A stretch of DNA of 5,227 nucleotides, taken from Bacteroidales bacterium. Lineage in GTDB: Bacteria > Bacteroidota > Bacteroidia > Bacteroidales > GCA-2711565. Location of the stretch: the NCBI GenBank assembly GCA_029938505.1, contig JAOZUV010000174.1, positions 1 to 5,227 on the forward strand, in the 5' to 3' direction. The position numbers were made by a program, and so were the translations under genes. The notes under the pieces were generated by a model. The model saw only the letters and a program-made list of their open reading frames with translations, ran no database searches and was not told the origin of the DNA. Each line of letters begins with the position of its first letter. Within the stretch, counting starts at the first letter, position 1. This document shows, piece by piece, positions 1 through 5,058 of this stretch.

Positions 1-341
1 TGTTATTAGCGGGTTTAACCGTTGCTGCTCGTCATGGATTGCAAATGGAAAAAGCACTTGAATATGCAGAACGTACTTATGTTGATGTGAATATTTTTGA
101 TGATGAGAATAAAGAACGTTTATCTCAGTTAGATTGTCTTCCAACATCTTGTTTCGAATCTGCGGAGCAATTGGAGCGTCAAAAAAATATTTATATGAAA
201 TATGGCGTATTTACAGAGAATATGCTGAATTGGATCATCTGTTATCTTAAAGATTTTAAAGATCAAAATCTTCGTGCTGAATTAAATAATGATGAAGATA
301 AAATTATGACATTGGTAAATAAATATTTCCATTGCGGATAA
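1..341 (+). CDS. Glutamine synthetase, C-terminal part (gene begins before the window)
   Basis: This is the last 112 residues of a type I-like glutamine synthetase, which joins ammonia to glutamate using ATP in the cytoplasm. The reading frame is open from base 3 with no start of its own, so the gene is cut by the window edge; the TTG at 39 and ATG at 45 are internal codons. The visible part starts LLAGLTVAARHG, the counterpart of the ALLMAGLDGI helix in E. coli GlnA. Further on, KYGVFTENML matches the GGVFTDEAID segment near the end of GlnA. The usual NLYDLP adenylylation loop is absent: the matching stretch reads VNIFDDENKERLSQLD. The protein ends VNKYFHCG, which I recall as typical of a Bacteroidota glutamine synthetase group of about 500 residues. 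A glutamine synthetase-like enzyme acting on another substrate cannot be excluded, because the ATP and glutamate sites lie outside the window. Confidence 0.8.
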   Translation, partial: LLAGLTVAARHGLQMEKALEYAERTYVDVNIFDDENKERLSQLDCLPTSCFESAEQLERQKNIYMKYGVFTENMLNWIICYLKDFKDQNLRAELNNDEDKIMTLVNKYFHCG

Positions 342-1391
342 TTATTGGATCTTATAAACCCGTTTAATCCATCCCGGTAAGATGATAGCCCCTATGAATA
401 AGTAGGGGTAAAAGCTAAATAATCGCCATAATAGGGCAAGTGCCGGAGCGAGTCCAATAGTGATAAATTCTCCTAAGAAGTTTGTAAATACAAATTCGGC
501 AACACCACTGCCTCCAGGGGTGGGACTAATCAATAATATAACCCACATCACCAATTGTCGGGCATAGATTAATAGATGATCGCTGCCGGAAACAAAAGCT
601 AATATTAAAAAATTCACAACGCCAAAGCGAGCTGTCCATGAAAAAATAGTGGCTAAATAAGCTTTTGTCCAAAATTTGAATGGCTTTCCTTTCATTTCTT
701 TAGAGGTGGCAATAATTTGGTCACCAGTTTTAACAGCCCCACTTAACCATTTTCGCAGCCATCTGAATTTAAAAATTTTAATGATCACCCATTTAAAACC
801 ACGTGGGTTGATAAATACACCAGCAAAAATAATGAGAGCCAATAGTATCATGAAAACATAGCCAATGATAAAGATTCCCATAGAGCCAAATTTGCTATTA
901 AACAAAGCGAAATTTGCTCCTTCAATAAATAGGTTTTGATAACCAGCCAATAAAATAACAATGGGTACAAAAACAATGTAGAACAACTCATCAAGCAAAG
1001 AGGTGATAAAAACAACGGCGGTTGTCTTCCCCATATTAACACCTTCTTTATTCACGATAAAGAGTGCAACAGCAGCTCCGCCAACAACACCCGGTGTTAT
1101 TGAAGATGCGAATTCCCAAAGCATGATCACCTGAAAACTGCGTCGCCAGCTAAGTTTTTTGTCCGTTAGTAATCTGATGCGATACATATAACCCAGGTCG
1201 CGAACAAACATTAAACAAAGGGCAATAAAAAGCCACAAAAAAGTAGTATAGGCCCATTGAATATTTTTAAAAACCTCGACATCAAAACTCCGATAAACTA
1301 AATATGCAGCAACACCAACACCCAAAATGATGGGGATGATTACACGTTTAAAAGTGAAATAATCGAGAATTTTTGAAGAACTGTCGGTCAT
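342..1391 (-). CDS. LPG synthase TM-domain / flippase-like integral membrane protein
   Basis: The product is a 349-residue polytopic inner-membrane protein of the lysylphosphatidylglycerol synthase transmembrane family (YbhN/AglD/UPF0104 type). Members are thought to move or handle lipids or lipid-linked sugars, but the substrate here is unknown. Hydrophobic segments fall at about residues 17-33, 48-63, 128-148, 172-194, 253-267, 275-290 and 310-345. Two glycine/proline loops typical of the family are visible: SSITPGVVGGAA at about 96-107 and SPTPGGSGVAEF at about 289-300. SLLDELFYIVF (about 131-141) is another conserved-looking stretch. The soluble aminoacyl-transfer domain of MprF is absent, so it should not be called an MprF enzyme. 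I chose the ATG at 1391, giving MTDSSSKILDYF before the first membrane helix. An in-frame ATG at 1490 would add 33 unusual residues and would run through a repeated element of the neighbouring promoter region. No clear ribosome binding site precedes either start. Its stop codon abuts that of the convergent glutamine synthetase gene. Confidence 0.85.
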   Translation of the reverse strand: MTDSSSKILDYFTFKRVIIPIILGVGVAAYLVYRSFDVEVFKNIQWAYTTFLWLFIALCLMFVRDLGYMYRIRLLTDKKLSWRRSFQVIMLWEFASSITPGVVGGAAVALFIVNKEGVNMGKTTAVVFITSLLDELFYIVFVPIVILLAGYQNLFIEGANFALFNSKFGSMGIFIIGYVFMILLALIIFAGVFINPRGFKWVIIKIFKFRWLRKWLSGAVKTGDQIIATSKEMKGKPFKFWTKAYLATIFSWTARFGVVNFLILAFVSGSDHLLIYARQLVMWVILLISPTPGGSGVAEFVFTNFLGEFITIGLAPALALLWRLFSFYPYLFIGAIILPGWIKRVYKIQ

Positions 1392-1485
1392 ATGTTTTAT
1401 AATCAGATGTAAAAATACGCTTTTGCGTGAGTTCTCCGACTTCAATTTTATAAATGAATTATTAAATAAACACAATAATAAAAAG

Positions 1486-1525
1486 GACATAATGACAGTT
1501 CTGTATTTATTAAACTGACATAATG
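1486..1525. repeat. Spaced direct repeat GACATAATG, possible activator binding sites
   Basis: GACATAATG occurs exactly at 1486-1494 and 1517-1525, a spacing of 31 bases or about three helical turns. Overlapping these, ATGACAGTT (1492-1500) and AACTGACAT (1513-1521) form an inverted pair with one mismatch around a 12-base spacer. The inverted pair is centred about 80 bases upstream of the start point expected from the sigma-54-like promoter at 1561-1578, a usual distance for an enhancer-binding activator. Function is inferred from position and symmetry only. Confidence 0.4.
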
Positions 1526-1560
1526 GCGTAACAGATTAGTAAAACCCTTCATTTTTTGGC

Positions 1561-1578
1561 TTGGTATAGGAATTGACT
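1561..1578 (+). promoter_or_regulatory. Candidate sigma-54 (-24/-12) promoter of the small heat shock gene
   Basis: TTGGTATAGGAATTGACT resembles the sigma-54 pattern TGGcacg-N4-TTGCa. GG lies at 1563-1564, followed after exactly ten bases by GA at 1575-1576 where GC is the rule. The TTG of the -12 element is present, but its final C is replaced by A. Transcription would start near 1587, leaving an A-rich leader of about 60 bases. The Bacteroidota housekeeping pattern (TTTG and TAnnTTTG) is not evident nearby. The departure at the -12 GC keeps confidence moderate. Confidence 0.4.
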
Positions 1579-1633
1579 AAAAAAGGGAAAGGCAACAAAA
1601 AATATTTAAATAAAAACACAACAATTAAAAAAT

Positions 1634-1638
1634 AGGAG
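1634..1638 (+). promoter_or_regulatory. Ribosome binding site of the small heat shock gene
   Basis: AGGAG stands eight bases before the ATG at 1647, in a leader that is otherwise almost all A and T. This is a stronger Shine-Dalgarno than seen before most other genes in the window. It fixes the start codon and suggests high translation when the gene is induced. Confidence 0.75.
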
Positions 1639-1646
1639 ATAAAAAA

Positions 1647-2060
1647 ATGAACTTAATCAGATTTAACAACAATGCTAATTATTTAAACTTATTCGATCAA
1701 ATAATGAATGATAATTTTCATAAAAGCAATCATACTACATGTACTAAACCAGCAACAAACATCATCGAAAATGAAGACAGTTTTGAGTTGAGTCTCGCTG
1801 TGCCAGGTATAGAGAAAAAGGATATAAAAATTGATTTGGAAGACAATCTACTTACAATTTCTTCTGAAAAAGAAGTTGAAAAGGAAAATGTAAACTTCTC
1901 CAGAAAAGAGTTTGGATATCATTCTTTTAGCAGATCATTCACACTCCCAAAAACCGTAGAGGTGGAAAACATTAAAGCAGATTATAAAAATGGACTTTTA
2001 AACATCACCATTCCAAAAATGGAAGAAACAAAATTAAAGAAAGCAATTAAAATCTCATAA
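1647..2060 (+). CDS. Small heat shock protein, Hsp20/alpha-crystallin family
   Basis: The product is a 137-residue cytoplasmic holdase chaperone that binds unfolding proteins without ATP and passes them to the DnaK/ClpB machinery. A short variable N-terminal arm (about 1-33, asparagine-rich, with the amphipathic stretch YLNLFDQIM) is followed by the alpha-crystallin domain at about 35-127. Visible family marks are PATNIIENEDSFELSLAVPG at 35-54, IEKKDIKIDLEDNLLTISSE, and the A-x-x-x-N-G-L-L motif (ADYKNGLL, 111-118). The C-terminal tail carries the I-x-I motif, I134-K-I136, which docks on neighbouring subunits during oligomer assembly. The length is normal for the bacterial family. The ATG at 1647 is supported by AGGAG eight bases upstream. 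The gene stands alone between a divergent membrane protein gene and a convergent sugar operon, with a strong terminator after it. A stress-inducible promoter, possibly sigma-54 dependent, is suggested upstream. Confidence 0.95.
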   Translation: MNLIRFNNNANYLNLFDQIMNDNFHKSNHTTCTKPATNIIENEDSFELSLAVPGIEKKDIKIDLEDNLLTISSEKEVEKENVNFSRKEFGYHSFSRSFTLPKTVEVENIKADYKNGLLNITIPKMEETKLKKAIKIS

Positions 2061-2063
2061 TTA

Positions 2064-2078
2064 TACCAAAGCTTGGTA
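2064..2078. repeat. Small inverted repeat before the terminator
   Basis: TACCAA (2064-2069) and TTGGTA (2073-2078) pair perfectly around a three-base AGC loop, directly after the heat shock gene stop codon. It is followed by A residues rather than T, so it is not a terminator for the + strand. It may add a second small hairpin that protects the mRNA 3' end. Confidence 0.45.
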
Positions 2079-2110
2079 AAAAAGCGGAGTCCGAAAGGGC
2101 TCCTTTTTTT
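2078..2110. terminator. Bidirectional rho-independent terminator
   Basis: The stem GGAGTCC (2086-2092) pairs with GGGCTCC (2097-2103) through seven pairs including one G-T wobble, closed by a GAAA tetraloop at 2093-2096. Seven T residues (2104-2110) follow on the + strand. Six A residues (2078-2083) lie two bases before the stem, giving a T tract on the minus strand as well. It therefore ends the heat shock transcript and can also stop the opposing transcript ending at rfbB, whose stop codon lies at 2118-2120. Confidence 0.9.
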
Positions 2111-2117
2111 ATAGGAT

Positions 2118-3176
2118 TTAGAATCTATCTTCAGAATACTGCTCGTCGTAATATTTTAAATAGTCGCCCGAAGTCACATTATCTAACCAATCTTGGTTAG
2201 ATAAATACCAATCGATGGTTTTTTCGATGCCTTCTTCAAATTGAAGGGAAGGCTCCCAGCCTAATTCTTTTTGTAATTTAGATGAGTCAATCGCATAACG
2301 CAAATCATGACCTGCTCTATCTTTTACATAGGTGATTAATTTTTCAGAAGTGCCTGTTTTGCGATCCAATTTTTCATCCATCTTTTTACAAAGAACTTTA
2401 ATCAAATCAATGTTAGTCCATTCGTTATTTCCTCCAATATTGTAAGTTTCTCCAATCATTCCTTTATGGAAAATCAGATCAATAGCATTGGCATGATCTT
2501 CTACATATAGCCAGTCGCGAATGTTTTCGCCTTTACCATACACAGGCAAGAGTTTGTTATTTTGAATATTATGAATAAAAAGGGGAACCAATTTCTCAGG
2601 AAACTGAAACCCACCATAATTATTTGAACAATTTGAAATAATAGTTGGGAGTTTAAAAGTATCGAGATAAGCACGAACCAAATGATCGGAGCTTGCTTTG
2701 GATGCTGAATACGGACTGTGTGGATCGTAAGCAGTAGTTTCTGTAAAAAGACCCGTTTCGCCTAAGGAGCCATATACTTCGTCAGTAGAAATATGATAAA
2801 AGCGTTTGTTAACAAAATCATTGTCCCAAATATGACGGGCAGCATTTAAAAGATTTACAGTGCCCACAATATTGGTTTGGATAAATTCCATAGGATTACT
2901 AATAGAACGATCAACATGCGATTCGGCAGCTAAATGAATGACGCCATCAAATTGTTTATCTACAAAAAGCTTTTGAATAAAATCACCATCCACGATATCG
3001 CCTTTGACAAATTCATAATTGGCGGCTTGCTCAACATCTTTTAAATTGGCAAGATTTCCTGCATAGGTCAAATTGTCTAAGTTTACAATTTTATAATCGG
3101 GATATTTGTTTACAAATAAACGTACTACATGTGATCCAATAAATCCGGCTCCACCAGTGATCAAAATCGTCTTCAT
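2118..3176 (-). CDS. rfbB: dTDP-glucose 4,6-dehydratase
   Basis: This 352-residue cytoplasmic enzyme of the extended short-chain dehydrogenase family converts dTDP-glucose to dTDP-4-keto-6-deoxyglucose using bound NAD. That is the second step toward dTDP-L-rhamnose and many other deoxysugars of surface polysaccharide. The NAD-binding motif GGAGFIGSH is at residues 8-16. The dehydratase signature STDEVYG is at 130-136, with catalytic Thr131, Asp132 and Glu133, and the Tyr-x3-Lys pair is Y156/K160 in YSASK. Nucleotide-sugar contacts typical of RfbB appear as NNYGGFQFPEKLVP (185-198), RDWLYVEDH (220-228) and DRAGHDLRYAID (286-297). The length is normal and no key residue is missing. Translation starts 13 bases after the galE stop with AGGA nine bases upstream, so the two are almost certainly co-transcribed and probably translationally coupled. 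The partner genes rfbA, rfbC and rfbD are not in the window, so the final sugar cannot be named. Confidence 0.96.
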   Translation of the reverse strand: MKTILITGGAGFIGSHVVRLFVNKYPDYKIVNLDNLTYAGNLANLKDVEQAANYEFVKGDIVDGDFIQKLFVDKQFDGVIHLAAESHVDRSISNPMEFIQTNIVGTVNLLNAARHIWDNDFVNKRFYHISTDEVYGSLGETGLFTETTAYDPHSPYSASKASSDHLVRAYLDTFKLPTIISNCSNNYGGFQFPEKLVPLFIHNIQNNKLLPVYGKGENIRDWLYVEDHANAIDLIFHKGMIGETYNIGGNNEWTNIDLIKVLCKKMDEKLDRKTGTSEKLITYVKDRAGHDLRYAIDSSKLQKELGWEPSLQFEEGIEKTIDWYLSNQDWLDNVTSGDYLKYYDEQYSEDRF

Positions 3177-3185
3177 TATCTGTCT

Positions 3186-3189
3186 TCCT
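3186..3189 (-). promoter_or_regulatory. Ribosome binding site of rfbB
   Basis: On the minus strand AGGA follows immediately after the galE TAA stop and lies nine bases before the rfbB ATG at 3176. It supports that start and suggests that ribosomes ending on galE can re-initiate on rfbB. Confidence 0.65.
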
Positions 3190-4209
3190 TTAGTTTTTGT
3201 TTGCTAATTTTTGTTCCCATTTCCAAGCTGAGAGTGTCATCTCATCCAGATTTTTTTGCGCTTTCCAACCCAATTCATCATTGGCGAAATTGGTGTCAGC
3301 CCAAACTTTTTCAATATCACCTGCTCTACGATCTACTATTTTATAATTTAATTTTGTAGCTGAAACTTTCTCAAAAGAATTGATAACTTCTAATACTGAG
3401 TACCCATTCCCAGTTCCCAGATTAAAGAATTCAAAATCTTTTTTCATTTTTTGCTTCACCATTCGTTCAACGGCAATTACATGGGCTTTTGCTAAATCAC
3501 CAACATGAATATAGTCACGAATGGCAGTTCCATCTGGAGTATTGTAGTCACTACCAAATACACTTAATTGTTCACGAATACCAATGGCTGTTTGAGTAAT
3601 ATAAGGCATCAAACAATTGGGAACACCTAAAGGCAATTCGCCAATAATGGCAGTTTCATGAGCACCTATTGGATTAAAATAACGCAAAGCAATGCCCTTA
3701 ATATCGGATGATTTGACTGTATCAAAAATAATTTCTTCGGAAATTTGCTTGGTATTCCCGTAAGGAGATTCTGCTTTTTGGATAGGTGCATTTTCGCTAA
3801 CAGGAAGTTCTTCTGGTTGACCGTAAACCGTACAACTAGATGAAAATACTAGATTCTCAATTTTATTATTCTTCATTGATTGTAAAATATTTATCAACGA
3901 AAACAGGTTGTTTCGATAATACATCAATGGTTGATCCACCGATTCCCCTACAGCTTTAGAAGCAGCAAAATGTATGATTCCTTCAATATTTGTATGCCGA
4001 CTAAAAAAATCTTCAGTTTTAATTTCGTCCGCTAAATCAAAATTTTCAAAAGCTGGTTTAATGCCTGAAATCTTAGCAATGGCATCTAAAACCCCAATAT
4101 TTGAATTTGAAAGATTGTCAACAATGATAACCTCATGGCCGTTTTGTTGTAATTCGACAACAGTATGCGAACCAATATATCCTACTCCTCCTGTGACTAA
4201 TATTTTCAT
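3190..4209 (-). CDS. galE: UDP-glucose 4-epimerase
   Basis: This 339-residue NAD-dependent epimerase interconverts UDP-glucose and UDP-galactose in the cytoplasm, linking galactose use to polysaccharide synthesis. The N-terminal Rossmann motif VTGGVGYIGSH is at residues 5-15. The catalytic serine region SSSCTVYG is at 123-130, and the Tyr-x3-Lys pair is Y150/K154 in SPYGNTK. RYFNPIGAH (176-184), DGTAIRDYIHVGDLA (226-240) and RRAGD (294-298) are further GalE signatures, and the length matches E. coli GalE (338). The position equal to E. coli Tyr299, which restricts the enzyme to non-acetylated sugars, is Val302 here. A smaller residue at this place allows UDP-GlcNAc/UDP-GalNAc in human GALE, so dual activity is plausible. 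The start is the ATG at 4209; no Shine-Dalgarno is seen, only an A-rich leader. It lies 13 bases before rfbB and 117 bases after the acetyltransferase gene. Confidence 0.95.
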   Translation of the reverse strand: MKILVTGGVGYIGSHTVVELQQNGHEVIIVDNLSNSNIGVLDAIAKISGIKPAFENFDLADEIKTEDFFSRHTNIEGIIHFAASKAVGESVDQPLMYYRNNLFSLINILQSMKNNKIENLVFSSSCTVYGQPEELPVSENAPIQKAESPYGNTKQISEEIIFDTVKSSDIKGIALRYFNPIGAHETAIIGELPLGVPNCLMPYITQTAIGIREQLSVFGSDYNTPDGTAIRDYIHVGDLAKAHVIAVERMVKQKMKKDFEFFNLGTGNGYSVLEVINSFEKVSATKLNYKIVDRRAGDIEKVWADTNFANDELGWKAQKNLDEMTLSAWKWEQKLANKN

Positions 4210-4214
4210 ATTTT

Positions 4215-4323
4215 AATTTTTAACATCATGCTGAACTTCCTACCCATCAGTTCAGGCGGGGATTCGGAATCTCACAAATTATTCAAAGAGATGCTGAAAT
4301 AAATTCAGCATGACAATTTTTAA
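4215..4323. repeat. MITE-like palindromic repeat between the acetyltransferase gene and galE
   Basis: TCATGCTGAA (4226-4235) and TTCAGCATGA (4304-4313) are perfect 10-base terminal inverted repeats. The segment they enclose can fold further: CTGAACT/AGTTCAG (4231-4237 and 4249-4255), GATTC/GAATC (4261-4271), and an 8-pair hairpin ATGCTGAA/TTCAGCAT (4291-4311). AATTTTTAA occurs exactly on both sides (4215-4223 and 4315-4323), as a 9-base target duplication would. The wording of the palindrome resembles short intergenic repeats that I recall as common in Bacteroidota genomes. No coding capacity is visible. It fills nearly all of the gap, and its hairpins could affect read-through from the acetyltransferase gene into galE. 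Confidence 0.65.
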
Positions 4324-4326
4324 TAT

Positions 4327-4917
4327 TTATATTTTTGAAACCCTATTATTTTCTAATCTGTATTTTTCTTTGCTCTCAGGACACTCAGCTATTCCGTTAG
4401 TATTAAACTCCAAACGATGACCATATTCACTAATCCATCCCTTTTGAATGGCTGGATTTCCAACCACTAAAGCAAAAGGTAAAACTTCTTTGGTAACAAC
4501 TGCACCTGCTCCAATAAATGAATATTCGCCAATATCGTGACCACAAACAATGGTTGCATTAGCTCCAATCGAAGCTCCTTTTTTAACAAGCGTTTTTACA
4601 TATTTGTCGCGACGAATAATGGCAGATCGAGGATTTGTAATATTTGTAAAAACCATGGAGGGCCCAAGAAAAACATCGTCCTCACAAACAACACCCGTAT
4701 AAATGGAAACATTGTTTTGCACTTTCACATTTTTGCCTAGTTTTACTTTGGGTGAAACCACTACATTTTGTCCAATGTTTGAGCCTTCACCAATTTCACA
4801 ATCCTTCATAATATGTGAAAAATGCCAAATTTTAACGCCTTTCGCAATTTTGCAAGGCTCGTCTATCACAGCTGTTGGATGGGCAAAGTACTCTTTTTCA
4901 CTATTTTGTTCGCTCAT
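4327..4917 (-). CDS. WbpD/WlbB-like UDP-amino-sugar N-acetyltransferase (left-handed beta helix)
   Basis: This 196-residue acyltransferase is built from hexapeptide repeats that fold as a left-handed beta helix and act as a trimer. Repeats run from about residue 17 to 145 (AVIDEP, CKIAKG, EIGEGS, NIGQNV, VKLGKN, SIGANA, FIGAGA). KIWHFSHI (29-36), VQNNVSIYTGV (66-76), GPSMVFTNITNPR (85-97) and GASIGANATIVCG (114-126) closely match WbpD/WlbB. Those enzymes use acetyl-CoA to acetylate the 3-amino group of UDP-2-acetamido-3-amino-2,3-dideoxy-glucuronate, giving the diacetamido-uronic acid of O antigens. The tail after VVGNPAIQKGW (151-161) has only Cys179, whereas as I recall several homologues carry paired cysteines there. 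The enzymes that would make its substrate (dehydrogenase, aminotransferase) are not in the window, so a related amino-sugar substrate is possible. The ATG at 4917 is the natural start; a candidate promoter lies just upstream. Confidence 0.88.
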   Translation of the reverse strand: MSEQNSEKEYFAHPTAVIDEPCKIAKGVKIWHFSHIMKDCEIGEGSNIGQNVVVSPKVKLGKNVKVQNNVSIYTGVVCEDDVFLGPSMVFTNITNPRSAIIRRDKYVKTLVKKGASIGANATIVCGHDIGEYSFIGAGAVVTKEVLPFALVVGNPAIQKGWISEYGHRLEFNTNGIAECPESKEKYRLENNRVSKI

Positions 4918-4940
4918 ACAAATTTTCTTATTTGAAAATA

Positions 4941-4972
4941 TAAAGATAAAAAAAGCAGCGTTGGAAATCTAA
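4941..4972 (-). promoter_or_regulatory. Possible Bacteroidota-type promoter of the acetyltransferase-galE-rfbB group
   Basis: On the minus strand TATCTTTA (4948-4941) fits the -7 pattern TAnnTTTG except for its last base. TTAG (4972-4969) lies 20 bases upstream, where the -33 TTTG box would be. It would leave a leader of roughly 18 bases before the ATG at 4917. Both boxes are imperfect and the region is AT-rich, so this is a tentative call. Confidence 0.3.
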
Positions 4973-5018
4973 CGGCCTTCAATAATTTATTATCGGGGAC
5001 TCTATGTTCTACATCATT

Positions 5019-5043
5019 AAAAAATTCCTGTATGCGCAGGGAT
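5019..5043 (-). terminator. REP-like hairpin, possible weak terminator of the channel gene
   Basis: ATTCCTGT (5024-5031) and GCAGGGAT (5036-5043) fold around ATGC with two G-T wobbles on the + strand. In the minus-strand RNA the core is CCUG/CAGG with C-A mismatches, followed by six U residues from the A run at 5019-5024. That geometry and its place 16 bases after the channel stop fit a weak terminator. The hairpin is followed by ATGACA on the + strand, just like the hairpin of the repeat at 4215-4323, so it may instead be a fragment of a related intergenic repeat. Confidence 0.4.
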
Positions 5044-5058
5044 GACATTAATTGTGAT

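Noticed and set aside
39..341. Independent 100-residue protein starting at TTG 39 or ATG 45
   Set aside because: The frame is open to the window edge, and the residues before it (LLAGLTVAARHG) continue the glutamine synthetase match.
676..861. Short open frame on the + strand inside the membrane protein gene
   Set aside because: It lies opposite a well-supported gene, has no ribosome binding site and encodes nothing recognisable; the same holds for 848-1042 on the minus strand.
342..1391. MprF (lysylphosphatidylglycerol synthase) call for the membrane protein
   Set aside because: Only the membrane domain is present; the soluble aminoacyl-transfer domain is missing.
1603..1612. Palindrome TATTTAAATA as an operator
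   Set aside because: It is a short, pure A/T palindrome in A-rich DNA and is expected by chance.
1587..1646. RNA thermometer in the heat shock gene leader
   Set aside because: The leader is almost all A with very few U runs, so nothing can pair with AGGAG as in fourU or ROSE elements.
3974..4216. Open frame opposite the start of galE
   Set aside because: It is a mirror of galE coding bias with no family features of its own.
4291..4320. Hairpin plus T run as a classical terminator
   Set aside because: On the + strand five bases separate the stem from the T run and no + gene ends here; on the minus strand no T run follows. It is better explained as part of the repeat.
4537..4972. Two overlapping + strand frames opposite the acetyltransferase gene
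   Set aside because: They follow from the repeated hexapeptide codons of the real gene, and the sequences resemble no known protein.
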